Source: a virus
Length of the DNA stretch: 56,029 nucleotides
Virus record (IMG/VR): IMGVR_UViG_3300021559_000001
Coordinates: 1 to 56,029 of that record
Strand: one strand, 5' to 3'
Positions 44,400 through 51,508 of the stretch are shown piece by piece (position 1 is the stretch's first letter; the number at the start of each line of letters is the position of its first letter). The translations under genes were made by a program, and so were the position numbers. Below the pieces are notes generated by a model, which saw only the letters and a program-made list of their open reading frames with translations, was not told where the DNA came from and did not search any database.

Positions 44400-44588
44400 C
44401 TAGACCTTACCCTTACCATTGGTGTGCTCAGTGGCGATGGCGCGGATGAGCGCGTCCAGGCTGGTCTCGATTCTGGTCATGCGTTCATTGGCTGTTTGCA
44501 TATTCTCGCCGAATTTGAGCATGAGCACCGCCTGCTTTTCCAGAATTGTCTCGATCCGGTCGAACCGTTCCTTGGTTGCTTTATCCAT
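44400..44588 (-). CDS. Coiled-coil micro-protein, first gene of the leftward operon
   Basis: A 62 aa helical protein MDKATKERFDRIETILEKQA. The promoter at 44595-44623 places the mRNA start at or next to the ATG, and no Shine-Dalgarno sequence exists, so translation should be leaderless. Heptads suggest it pairs with the coiled coils of 44193-44396 and 41371-41610. Confidence 0.75.
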   Translation of the reverse strand: MDKATKERFDRIETILEKQAVLMLKFGENMQTANERMTRIETSLDALIRAIATEHTNGKGKV

Positions 44589-44594
44589 ACACCG

Positions 44595-44623
44595 ATTATG
44601 CCATTGTGCCTAGCGGCAAGCAA
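44595..44623 (-). promoter_or_regulatory. Leftward early promoter, leaderless layout
   Basis: On the minus strand TTGCTT (44623-44618), 17 bases, CATAAT (44600-44595), then 6 bases to ATG 44588. Divergent from the promoter at 44645. Confidence 0.7.
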
Positions 44624-44644
44624 GAAGTATTTCACCTTAGTTAC

Positions 44645-44673
44645 TTGACGGTAGGCAGGAAAGGCTCTATACT
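44645..44673 (+). promoter_or_regulatory. Rightward early promoter, leaderless layout
   Basis: TTGACG at 44645-44650, 17 bases, TATACT at 44668-44673, then 8 bases to GTG 44682. Nearly consensus, so probably strong. Confidence 0.8.
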
Positions 44674-44681
44674 CGCTTTCA

Positions 44682-44846
44682 GTGAAAAGATTCAACGTAT
44701 GGTTTGATTCGCTTGTTGAGCCCGGTCGATTCCTGGTTTTCGTGGGGCTTATTATGCCTGCGGCAGTCGCACTCGGCAGTCACCATGCCGGTTTCGCGTG
44801 CCTCTGGTTTCTCGGGTTGGGTATTCTGCGGAAGGGGCGGATTTGA
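44682..44846 (+). CDS. Two-span membrane micro-protein
   Basis: A 54 aa protein starting with GTG: MKRFNVWFDSLVEPGRFLVF, membrane segments FLVFVGLIMPAAVALG and FACLWFLGLGILR, basic end KGRI. The start is set by the promoter 8 bases upstream (leaderless) and the stop overlaps the TTG of the next gene. Early expression of a membrane peptide could serve superinfection exclusion; not shown. Confidence 0.68.
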   Translation: MKRFNVWFDSLVEPGRFLVFVGLIMPAAVALGSHHAGFACLWFLGLGILRKGRI

Positions 44847-45049
44847 AGCGCAAGAATCAGGCAGCCGTCGCGCTCGGTCGCCTCGGAGGGAAAGCGCGCG
44901 CCTCAAAACTCAGCGATCAGGAACGGGAAGAAATCGCTCGACTTGGGGGACGTGCAAAGGCCGCGAATCGAGCAAACGGGACAGCCGCCGCGCTCGAAAC
45001 AGAAACAGAGCTTGCACAATCTACAAGCCAAAAACAAAAGAAACTCTGA
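44843..45049 (+). CDS. Small basic GGKARA-type protein
   Basis: A 68 aa protein from TTG 44843 with GAAGGGGCGG upstream. Two similar units, LGRLGGKARASKLSD and IARLGGRAKAANRANG, belong to a widespread family of short basic helical repeats thought to bind nucleic acid. A relative lies at 51254-51397. The end ELAQSTSQKQKKL resembles repeat-encoded tails. Confidence 0.68.
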   Translation: MKRKNQAAVALGRLGGKARASKLSDQEREEIARLGGRAKAANRANGTAAALETETELAQSTSQKQKKL

Positions 45050-45666
45050 TGCTAAACGCTCACTTCAAACCTCTCCATCAATGGTCCGGTCCTCGGACTG
45101 AAAGCCGGAAGTCTGGCACGTTTCGAGCGGACTGGGTGAGCACGTTGGATCTACTGGAATACGAGCTCAGCAAGTTGCGCGCGAAAGATATCGTGATCCA
45201 ACTCGAAGATCCGGAAGCCATCAAGGGCATCCGCAACGATGGCTCGTACCGAATGTTGAGCCGGTCCTACTATCGGAACCAAGCGGGCGTGATCCTTACC
45301 TTTGAAAGTCCGAAGGGCAATATCTCAATGCCATGCGACCGATACGACGATTGGAAAGACAACCTGCGGGCAATCGCTCTTTCCTTGGAAGCCCTTCGAG
45401 CTGTGGATCGCTACGGAGTCACAAGAGGGAATGAGCAGTATCGAGGGTGGACACAAATCGGAAATGGACATGGAAAGATGGATCGGGCGTCGGCGTTGAA
45501 GCTCATCGAGACCCTGAGCGGCGCTTCTGTCAATCCGAATTCCCCGCCGTCCACCTTTCGTGGCCTATGTCGAAAGCTGAAAATACTTCATCACCCTGAC
45601 CATACAGGCGGTTCACATGAAACCTTTGTAGCTATTGGGCAGGCGGAAGAGGTGTTATGCGGGTGA
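45049..45666 (+). CDS. J-domain protein
   Basis: A 205 aa protein starting MLNAHFKPLHQWSGPRTESR (TGATG overlap). The C-terminal 60 residues form a J-domain: FRGLCRKLKILHHPDHTGGS with the HPD signature and the following helix ETFVAIGQAEEVL. The first 140 residues are a unique alpha/beta domain. J-domains recruit DnaK; with the GroES gene and the DnaJ-type zinc protein the replicon addresses both host chaperone systems. Confidence 0.85.
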   Translation: MLNAHFKPLHQWSGPRTESRKSGTFRADWVSTLDLLEYELSKLRAKDIVIQLEDPEAIKGIRNDGSYRMLSRSYYRNQAGVILTFESPKGNISMPCDRYDDWKDNLRAIALSLEALRAVDRYGVTRGNEQYRGWTQIGNGHGKMDRASALKLIETLSGASVNPNSPPSTFRGLCRKLKILHHPDHTGGSHETFVAIGQAEEVLCG

Positions 45667-45674
45667 AGAATGAG

Positions 45675-45722
45675 GGTTTGAATTCGGCTAGCCGCTCCCG
45701 TTGGGGTGCGAGGTCCGCGTAA
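45675..45722. repeat. L repeat between two plus-strand genes
   Basis: GTTTGAATTCGGCTAGCCGC to GCGAGGTCCGCGTAA, filling the gap between 45049-45666 and 45723-46085. It is a single intergenic arm in plus orientation. Confidence 0.7.
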
Positions 45723-46085
45723 ATGGCCTGGCTCCCCAATCCAATCGCCTGCGATATGTGCGGAGCTGTCAAGCAACCCTCTAACAACTGGTACTACGCA
45801 GCGTTCGTACCACAGACGGAAGACGATGCGCACCTGACCATCTGGCCGTGGGACTACCCGGCCGAGGATCGCTCGAAACCCTACAAGCACATCTGCGGGC
45901 AAGTCTGCGCTATTCGGCTGTTGAACGAATTTATGAATGGTTTGAATCCCCCGGAGCAGGTCCCAGCCGCGAAACCCGATCCTCCTGGACCGCACTCCGA
46001 TTGGGAGCGAGTCAAAAAATCGGTTCGGGAATCGCTAGCCGATGCCGCGCTGAAATCGACACTCGCCGCGCTCCCCACAGAATAA
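45723..46085 (+). CDS. Small protein with zinc-type cysteines
   Basis: A 120 aa protein MAWLPNPIACDMCGAVKQPS. CDMC near residue 10 and HICGQVC near residue 57 form a possible zinc knuckle around a beta region (WYYAAFVPQTEDDAHLTIWP). The end LKSTLAALPTE is repeat-like. Last gene of the rightward early unit, convergent with 46128-46934. Confidence 0.72.
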   Translation: MAWLPNPIACDMCGAVKQPSNNWYYAAFVPQTEDDAHLTIWPWDYPAEDRSKPYKHICGQVCAIRLLNEFMNGLNPPEQVPAAKPDPPGPHSDWERVKKSVRESLADAALKSTLAALPTE

Positions 46086-46127
46086 AACCTTGGCGGAAAG
46101 CACGACGGCGGTTTACCCCAAAAACCC

Positions 46128-46934
46128 CTACGAAACTACACTGATTAAATCCGCTTCCAGTTGCGCTAAGTTGAAATTGTCTGGCGCTTGCCCATTGGCT
46201 TCTATCCAGTCTTGCGACAAAACTCCGTACGCTTCGTCCATGTACCATCTCATGAAATTCCAAGACATGTGAAGCGGCGCTCCCCACGTAATCACCGTGA
46301 GGCCTGCCGGCGAGTAGGCCACGATAGGAACGCAGTGCCCTCCCCAACTCCCGGCCGCGGCGTTCGCGCTTCCGAACGGCCCGCCTGGGTCGACGGTCCA
46401 TTGGCTCATTCCTTGTGCCGTGTTCGGTAGCGCAAGTCCGATGTAGGCGGTGCCGAATAGCCAAACCGCATCCATGATCTCCTGGGAGTTCCAGGTGCTC
46501 TTTGTCCAGGATCCTTTTAGCGGATCGATCGAGACGAAGGCCTGGATCTGATGGCCCGCGATCCCTGTCTTCCGCCAGTAGTTCAGCGCGTCGAGCATTA
46601 CGCAGCCATTGTCCGTATCTGGCCTGCCGGGGATGTAGCCGCCTACTTTTTCGTAGGCGATTTCGATTTGATCGTCCGATGGCATGTACGGTTTGCCGGC
46701 GTTCGCGGTCCATCCCGTTATCATGTGGCCGCTGGCTGCTATTACGCAGTCTCCTAAGTTGTCGTTCAGGAACATCGGCCAGGGAGTTGCAAAGTCTTTC
46801 TCCGGCATAGCGGTCCAGGATTGTGCCTGGGGAGCTGGGGGTTTGATGATGTACTTGGACATGCGGAGGGTTCGCTTGTCGATTCGGGGGGCGAGCTTTC
46901 CTAGCTTACCGTGGGGTTGGGGTTCGTGTGGCAT
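46128..46934 (-). CDS. Papain-fold (C39/C1-like) cysteine protein
   Basis: A 268 aa protein; start MPHEPQPHGKLGKLAPRIDK at 46934. Catalytic-type Cys in FLNDNLGDCVIAASGHM (about residue 61) and His in GSWGGHCVPIVAYSPAG (about residue 203), followed by VITWGAP, which may supply the third residue. No signal peptide. The domain resembles bacterial C39/papain-like proteins of unknown substrate. Peptidase or amidase roles in assembly or host takeover are open. Confidence 0.75.
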   Translation of the reverse strand: MPHEPQPHGKLGKLAPRIDKRTLRMSKYIIKPPAPQAQSWTAMPEKDFATPWPMFLNDNLGDCVIAASGHMITGWTANAGKPYMPSDDQIEIAYEKVGGYIPGRPDTDNGCVMLDALNYWRKTGIAGHQIQAFVSIDPLKGSWTKSTWNSQEIMDAVWLFGTAYIGLALPNTAQGMSQWTVDPGGPFGSANAAAGSWGGHCVPIVAYSPAGLTVITWGAPLHMSWNFMRWYMDEAYGVLSQDWIEANGQAPDNFNLAQLEADLISVVS

Positions 46935-46942
46935 AGGGTGTT

Positions 46943-47254
46943 TCAATCCTTTTTGTTTGAATTCGGCTGCGCTGCGGGGTTCGGGTTGGAGGTCCGCGTA
47001 CATGCTTTCCGTTTCAGCATCGCGGCCAGCCGGTCGCGCTCGGCGATCAGCTTAAACAGATCCTTTTCGAGCTTCGTGATTCGGTCCAGGAACTTGGCGA
47101 TAGAGTCGCGCCGGTCGCAAATCTTCTTGCGCACCGCCATCAGACGCCGGTAGTCTGGATCGCCGCGGCGCGCGGCATGGTACGCCTGCGACCGGGATAT
47201 GCACCGCTGGCGATATTCGGGATTCGCTTTGTACAACTGTTGCTTGTAGGTCAC
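46943..47254 (-). CDS. Coiled-coil protein with repeat-encoded tail
   Basis: A 103 aa protein starting with GTG, MTYKQQLYKANPEYRQRCIS. The first half resembles the short YK...PEYR...RRGDPDYR units of phage HNH-associated proteins; the second half is a coiled coil (FLDRITKLEKDLFKLIAERD). The end RTSNPNPAAQPNSNKKD is repeat L (46957-47003). Confidence 0.7.
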   Translation of the reverse strand: MTYKQQLYKANPEYRQRCISRSQAYHAARRGDPDYRRLMAVRKKICDRRDSIAKFLDRITKLEKDLFKLIAERDRLAAMLKRKACTRTSNPNPAAQPNSNKKD

Positions 47255-47255
47255 T

Positions 47256-47522
47256 TCAAATCTTGACGTTACTTGTCACTTGGATCGTTTCTCCCATGAG
47301 CACCAATTTGCCATCGGGAGAGCCTTGTAGGAATGTTCGATTGTAGCTGGGGTCGATCAGGGTTAATGCTCCGGCGTCAGCCGCTACGAAGGCCTCTTGT
47401 ACGGCGATGGCGGTTGTGGTCTGGCCGTCTGCGCTCTTCTTTGTGGCTGTGACCATGAGGAGTCGTTCACCATCTTTGATGAGGGCTCCGAATTTTAAGC
47501 TGCTGAAGGTTGGTAGGTCCAC
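47256..47522 (-). CDS. Small beta-rich protein, 88 aa
   Basis: GTG 47522 with GGAG 8 bases upstream gives MDLPTFSSLKFGALIKDGER. Beta strands (RLLMVTATKKSADGQTTTAI, GKLVLMGETIQVTSN) without cysteines. Unknown function. Confidence 0.65.
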   Translation of the reverse strand: MDLPTFSSLKFGALIKDGERLLMVTATKKSADGQTTTAIAVQEAFVAADAGALTLIDPSYNRTFLQGSPDGKLVLMGETIQVTSNVKI

Positions 47523-47523
47523 G

Positions 47524-47880
47524 TTACTTGCTCCTTTTTTGTTTGGGCTTGAGGCTTGGAACGCTCTGTTTCTTGCCTTTGCGCGGTGGATTTTTGCCCG
47601 GTCTGCCCGAAACGATAACAGTTGAAGCGGCTCGGCCTGGTCTGTCAAATGCTAAATCGTGGGCCGTTTGTGCGAGTCCCAAAGCCTCAACAGCCGCTAC
47701 AAGGCTGGTGTTCACCTCGTTGATTACGGCGCGCATCCCGTCATGGCAGTAACGGGCGTTCTCGAATGCTTTACCGATACCAGCGGAAACGATCTGAACC
47801 CAAAGTTCCGCGCGGTCCAGTTGCGTTCTCGCGAGTTCCTGCGCTGGCGTGTATTCGCGTCTGCGTCTGCGTCGTCTCAC
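47524..47880 (-). CDS. Helical protein with repeat-encoded tail
   Basis: A 118 aa protein starting with GTG (MRRRRRRREYTPAQELARTQ), GGAGG 4 bases upstream. Arg-rich start, helical core (LVAAVEALGLAQTAHDLAFD), tail PPRKGKKQSVPSLKPKQK from the repeat family. Nucleic-acid binding likely from charge. Confidence 0.68.
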   Translation of the reverse strand: MRRRRRRREYTPAQELARTQLDRAELWVQIVSAGIGKAFENARYCHDGMRAVINEVNTSLVAAVEALGLAQTAHDLAFDRPGRAASTVIVSGRPGKNPPRKGKKQSVPSLKPKQKRSK

Positions 47881-47916
47881 TTTACCTCCATGAAATCGTC
47901 GTCCTGATCTTCAGAT

Positions 47917-48366
47917 TCATCGAGCGTCGGACAATCGAGGGAGGTGGCCGTCTTCCGGGTTTCCATCGCAGCATGTGAAATCTCGAGAAATCGGTTCGAC
48001 GGCTGTTAGCGCCTTGGCACCCGGCAGTTTCAACGCGATCAGTGGCCGGCGCTGATTCTCGCGGATGGCCTTCCTTGCCGCCTCTTCAGTGCAAGGGATA
48101 ATCCGATAGATTGATCCGGCTCCGACAAGCACGCTGACAGCTTCGATAGCCCCGCGTTGCACAATCGTTCCGGCCGGTAGTGTGGTGTTTCCGATCCAGG
48201 TCGATTCGGTCAAGGTCTCTTCGGCTTCGGGAATCTCCGGTTGGTCGATGCGAAACAGAACCGCGGCGCCGTAGGCTTCGGTCGTCACGTAACCGACGTG
48301 GGACTGATGCCCCATTACTTCGACGCGCGCCCAGCCTTTGAATTCCGCCTGGTTTGTTTCGTTCAT
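47917..48366 (-). CDS. Small domain protein of the GWARVEVMGH type
   Basis: A 149 aa protein starting MNETNQAEFKGWARVEVMGH in an ATGA overlap. The sequence FKGWARVEVMGHQSHVGYVT...VLFRIDQP is a recurrent conserved protein type in phages and bacterial genomes, without known function. The second half (IYRIIPCTEEAARKAIRENQ) is alpha/beta, and the end CCDGNPEDG is Cys-containing. Confidence 0.75.
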   Translation of the reverse strand: MNETNQAEFKGWARVEVMGHQSHVGYVTTEAYGAAVLFRIDQPEIPEAEETLTESTWIGNTTLPAGTIVQRGAIEAVSVLVGAGSIYRIIPCTEEAARKAIRENQRRPLIALKLPGAKALTAVEPISRDFTCCDGNPEDGHLPRLSDAR

Positions 48367-48593
48367 AGTTCCGTCCCAACGTGTTTCTTGAGCCACGCCT
48401 TTTCATCGTCGGACTGAGCGCTTTCTGGCCAGCGGATAGCCTGGGCTGCGGCAAAGTGTGGCGCGTCGAATCGGCGCGGGCATTGGCTCCTGGCGTCTTC
48501 TGGGCTTGTCGCCTCGACCTCTTTCAAGCACGAATACATTGGAACGCCGTTTTCTCTTCCCCGATCATTCGTAAAAATCCGGTACTTGCTCAT
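48363..48593 (-). CDS. Small protein, repeat-supplied ribosome site
   Basis: A 76 aa protein MSKYRIFTNDRGRENGVPMY; beta strand plus helices (EATSPEDARSQCPRRFDAPH), typical of small phage proteins that handle 'fragments' of sequence with Cys. The ribosome site GCGCGGAGGAATTGCAAA comes from the inner end of repeat R (about 48603-48645). Confidence 0.7.
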   Translation of the reverse strand: MSKYRIFTNDRGRENGVPMYSCLKEVEATSPEDARSQCPRRFDAPHFAAAQAIRWPESAQSDDEKAWLKKHVGTEL

Positions 48594-48816
48594 TTTGCAA
48601 TTCCTCCGCGCAATGTCATCTCCGAACGGCGCCGACAGATGAACGGCGGTTTATCCCTAAAATCCAATCCATTGCGCGGGGGAAGTCCCGAAATTTCCAG
48701 CCTGGACGGAGCAAATCGAAGAGAAAACAAAGTTTGCACGGTCCCCTGGAGCCTCGTTCCAGAAGTTGCTCTAGCCTGACCTTGTGATTGACCTTCGGGA
48801 CTTGCCTCGCGCAATG
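48594..48816. repeat. Gene-free stretch made of repeats
   Basis: Holds an R arm (48603-48645, CCGCGCAATGTCATCTCC), an L-like core read backwards (GAACGGCGGTTTATCCC at about 48640), a second GCGCGGGGGAAGTCC segment (48675-48690) and an R-like end at 48806-48830. A 76-codon frame on the minus strand is composed of these repeats and is not credible as a gene. Confidence 0.6.
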
Positions 48817-49284
48817 TCATCGTAATTGCTCAATACGTAGCGCCGTGCCGGTGTTTGTTCCCGGCGGCGTGATCGGAACTGCAACCCACTTCGGACTCTT
48901 GGATACACTCCCATCGTCCGGGATTCCCACCATGACGCGCGGGCCGTCCGCGAATAAGAGAGTATAGAGTTCCAGCCCTGCGCAGGACGGGGGTATCGCC
49001 AGGTTCATGCTAAGCATTTGAACCCGCATGAGCGCCTCGGAAAGATTTACCGCGTCTACGGGTCCGCCGCTGGAAGAGATTCTGAGCGCCCCAAGGCGTT
49101 TTGCGGTTGGGGTGGCAAGGTCGTCTACGCAGACGGAGCGTTGAGTCAAGAGAACGGATGGCGCTTTCACCTGGGGGAAGTCGATGCGCGTCTGGGCAAC
49201 CATCGCCAGTAACAGGCAGAGTGCGACAGCCGACGAGCGGATCACGCTTCTAAAGCCTTGCAGACTAGCTCCCTTCAAATCCAT
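48817..49284 (-). CDS. Exported protein with repeat-derived N-terminus
   Basis: A 155 aa protein MDLKGASLQGFRSVIRSSAV, then hydrophobic ALCLLLAMVAQT: a signal peptide whose basic part is read from a repeat copy (49225-49275). The mature part is beta-rich (LGALRISSSGGPVDAVNLSE, GLELYTLLFADGPRVMVGIP). GAAGGA precedes the ATG. Probably a surface or periplasmic virion component, as with the next gene. Confidence 0.72.
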   Translation of the reverse strand: MDLKGASLQGFRSVIRSSAVALCLLLAMVAQTRIDFPQVKAPSVLLTQRSVCVDDLATPTAKRLGALRISSSGGPVDAVNLSEALMRVQMLSMNLAIPPSCAGLELYTLLFADGPRVMVGIPDDGSVSKSPKWVAVPITPPGTNTGTALRIEQLR

Positions 49285-49291
49285 AAATCCT

Positions 49292-49696
49292 TCAGTACGT
49301 ATAATCCACTAACAGAATATCTCCTGGTTGTGGAATCCCCATTGTCCCGGAGCCCGGTGGAACGACTGGAATCGGCACGAAGACTATTTTGGTCGCGTTC
49401 CAATTCGAGGTATCGAGGTTGTAATCGCAGCATCCAGGCGGGATGCAGGTGGCCGGAAGTACAACCGGGGGAGAGCATCGATATTGCCGTACGCCGTTTC
49501 TCCATAACTTGATCGACGCCCACGGCGCCGGTTGGTGGGCGATCTGGAATATCGTGTTTATGCCATCAAGGACTCCGGCCGGTCTCTCTTCGGACATGGT
49601 GCCGTGGGGTACTTGGGCTTGGACGGTTAGATTGACGACTAGAATGGCGATGCCGATGAAGGCAAAAAGGGCGGCAATGTTATCTGGTCTTTTCAT
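49292..49696 (-). CDS. Exported or anchored structural-domain protein
   Basis: A 134 aa protein MKRPDNIAALFAFIGIAILV: a signal or anchor, then PAGVLDGINTIFQIAHQPAP...IKLWRNGVRQ...GDILLVDYTY. The P-x-G-x-x-D-G-x-N-x-x-F motif and the D-x-L-x-V-D-Y-x-Y end are those of a beta domain found in many phage tail and fibre proteins. Two cysteine pairs (CSPP, CIPPGCC) may form disulfides. Confidence 0.75.
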   Translation of the reverse strand: MKRPDNIAALFAFIGIAILVVNLTVQAQVPHGTMSEERPAGVLDGINTIFQIAHQPAPWASIKLWRNGVRQYRCSPPVVLPATCIPPGCCDYNLDTSNWNATKIVFVPIPVVPPGSGTMGIPQPGDILLVDYTY

Positions 49697-49920
49697 GGTT
49701 TGGGTTCACCTGTCGGCGACGGGTTCGGAGTGGCCGTTGCGCGGGGAATTAGCGCTACGGCTTTCGGCTTCAAATCCGGGTGACTCCATCTTTCCTGATA
49801 TCCGTGACCGCGAAAGGGATGCAATTTCCAGTCGGTTTCAGTGTGCATGGTTTGACGCTGACATGCAAAACAATTTGGCTGAGGGGTCGCCAGAATCAGA
49901 CTGCGTTCGGCGGCCGTCAT
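49693..49920 (-). CDS. Small Cys-containing protein with repeat-encoded tail
   Basis: A 75 aa protein MTAAERSLILATPQPNCFAC: a CFAC pair, His/Trp-rich middle (HTETDWKLHPFRGHGYQERW), tail IPRATATPNPSPTGEPKP from repeat R on the minus strand. It is the same frame as the tails of plus-strand cassette proteins. ATGA overlaps on both sides. Confidence 0.68.
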   Translation of the reverse strand: MTAAERSLILATPQPNCFACQRQTMHTETDWKLHPFRGHGYQERWSHPDLKPKAVALIPRATATPNPSPTGEPKP

Positions 49921-51002
49921 GAAGTAGCATCCTCTAACCGGCTTCGGAAGTAACCCATCAGATCGGCGATGAGCTTTTTATTCCTGCCCGTGAGTTGATA
50001 AAGGCCTTGAGCGTCCCGTTTCAGATCCAGCGAAGGGTCAAAATTATTTTCATTGATGATCTGCCAACGGGTGAGGTAGCCGCGATTCTGTTTCCTTCCA
50101 TGCCAGAAATGCGTGAGAAGGCCCGGAACGTAGCCGATTTTCGGCTTGAGGATCTCGGCACGCTCCCCCCAAATCTTCAGTGAATCCTTGAACGGCTGCG
50201 GGGATTGGCCGTGCGCCGAATCCAGAATATTGCCGATGAAACCGCGCGCCATGTGGTGATCGTTGGCGCCGCACACTGACCAGTCGATCAGCCCGCCGAG
50301 GGTATCGAGCGCGTAACGGGTCGCGGCCCAGGCATAACCCGCATGGCCGGGATGCAATCTCATCCGCTGGCCGCGGCCGTATGAATACGGGTTGCAGCCT
50401 TCGGCCCGGATAATGCGCTGATATTCCGCCAGCGTCCCATAGCGCCCGCTCTCGATAAACTGGTGCATCATGCCCGGCATCTGCTCGCCGCCGTCGTCGA
50501 ATCCCACGATTTCATGGTCGATGTTCAAATCCTGGCACATGCTCCACATCTGAACCACGTGGTAGTGCTGGAGTTGGTGCATCGTTTCTTGCGCCCAATC
50601 GGGCCTGGAAAATTGTACGTCGGCGTCGATCCAGGCGAAATACTTCGCCTCTGGATACAACCGGATAGCGTTTGCGATCAGCAAATTGAGGAGATTTTCT
50701 TTTTGCCAGAGTTCCTGCATGTGCTGACGCAACTGCAGGTGGTGTGGGTTGTTCGGGTCGGTCACTTCGAAATGCCGGCCGCCGAATGCAATCTCGCCCA
50801 CGTGGAGAATCGCGGAGCTCATATCGACTCGTCTCTCGAATCCGCGGTAGAGCTCGTATCGGCTTCTGAATCGCTGGGGGTTGATGATGGCGGTACAGAC
50901 GTGGAGCTTATCAGGGAATGGCCAGATGCCTGGTTTTGCATGGGAGGGGTGGTCTATGAATTGTTCTGGGTTAGGGGAGGGTATGTAGCGGGGGTTGAGC
51001 AC
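49917..51002 (-). CDS. Glycosyltransferase-like protein
   Basis: A 361 aa protein. I place the start at GTG 51002 (MLNPRYIPSPNPEQFIDHPS), with AAGGA 7 bases upstream in the end of the previous gene. GT-A-type features: LHVCTAIINPQRFRSRYELY near the start, AKYFAWIDADVQFSRPDW with the DxD metal site (DAD), and LHPGHAGYAWAATRYALDTL with conserved small residues. It would transfer a sugar from a nucleotide donor to the virion, DNA or host envelope. A lone glycosyltransferase among exported proteins suggests surface glycosylation. Confidence 0.78.
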   Translation of the reverse strand: MLNPRYIPSPNPEQFIDHPSHAKPGIWPFPDKLHVCTAIINPQRFRSRYELYRGFERRVDMSSAILHVGEIAFGGRHFEVTDPNNPHHLQLRQHMQELWQKENLLNLLIANAIRLYPEAKYFAWIDADVQFSRPDWAQETMHQLQHYHVVQMWSMCQDLNIDHEIVGFDDGGEQMPGMMHQFIESGRYGTLAEYQRIIRAEGCNPYSYGRGQRMRLHPGHAGYAWAATRYALDTLGGLIDWSVCGANDHHMARGFIGNILDSAHGQSPQPFKDSLKIWGERAEILKPKIGYVPGLLTHFWHGRKQNRGYLTRWQIINENNFDPSLDLKRDAQGLYQLTGRNKKLIADLMGYFRSRLEDATS

Positions 51003-51003
51003 T

Positions 51004-51261
51004 TCAGTCCTTTGTGTTTGAATTCCGCTGGGATGCGGGGTTAGGGTCAGAGGTCCGCTTATCGGATGCCAGCTTATTTCCGAGATCTTTAATCCGTTGG
51101 GAGACATCAGGATACTTTGTCAGACTTGCGGCAGCGGCTCCGAGGGCCAGTAGCAGCGTCTCGTATTCTTCCTGTGAGAACTGGATCTGTACGCCTACGA
51201 GTACACGGCGGCTTGCCGAACTCGGAGCGTGAGAACTCTTCGATCGAGGTTTATCACTCAT
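51004..51261 (-). CDS. Small protein with repeat-encoded tail
   Basis: An 85 aa protein MSDKPRSKSSHAPSSASRRV; a Ser/Arg-rich start, a helical core (EEYETLLLALGAAAASLTKY) and the repeat L tail RTSDPNPASQRNSNTKD. It overlaps the basic micro-gene upstream by 8 bases. Confidence 0.68.
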   Translation of the reverse strand: MSDKPRSKSSHAPSSASRRVLVGVQIQFSQEEYETLLLALGAAAASLTKYPDVSQRIKDLGNKLASDKRTSDPNPASQRNSNTKD

Positions 51262-51397
51262 CTTTCGGCTTCCCCCACCTGGCCCTTGCCGCCTTCCTTG
51301 CGGACTCTGAGCGTGCTTTTGGTTTCATCTTGGCCGCTCTGGCTTTTCCACCGAGCTGAGCTAATTCTTTCACGGAAGCTACTTTCTTCTTGGGAAT
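51254..51397 (-). CDS. Basic GGKARA-type micro-protein, possible ATT start
   Basis: Product (I/M)PKKKVASVKELAQLGGKA, then RAAKMKPKARSESARKAARARW, related to 44843-45049. The promoter at 51406-51434 puts the mRNA start at about 51400, so ATT at 51397 (8 bases after the -10 box, the same spacing as other leaderless genes here) fits better than GTG at 51373. From GTG it would be 39 aa, from ATT 47 aa; the longer form aligns with its relative. Confidence 0.55.
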   Translation of the reverse strand: MPKKKVASVKELAQLGGKARAAKMKPKARSESARKAARARWGKPKDE

Positions 51398-51405
51398 GAT
51401 GATTC

Positions 51406-51434
51406 AGTATGATGCGTGCTGGTACGCATGTCAA
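51406..51434 (-). promoter_or_regulatory. Leftward promoter of the 51397-46128 operon
   Basis: Minus-strand TTGACA (51434-51429), 17 bases, CATACT (51411-51406). Confidence 0.65.
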
Positions 51435-51508
51435 GCCGGAGTTTTGCTAGGGGTAAACCTCCGTCGTAGATTCTGCCCGGTTCGTAGTACCGGGAGCGCG
51501 GGGGATGT

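Noticed and set aside
48590-48820. 76-codon minus frame between 48593 and 48820
   Set aside because: Composed almost wholly of repeat segments without a unique core; treated as repeat DNA.
39251-51261. CRISPR array from the many similar short repeats
   Set aside because: Copies are imperfect, irregularly spaced, in both orientations and inside genes; no cas genes are present.
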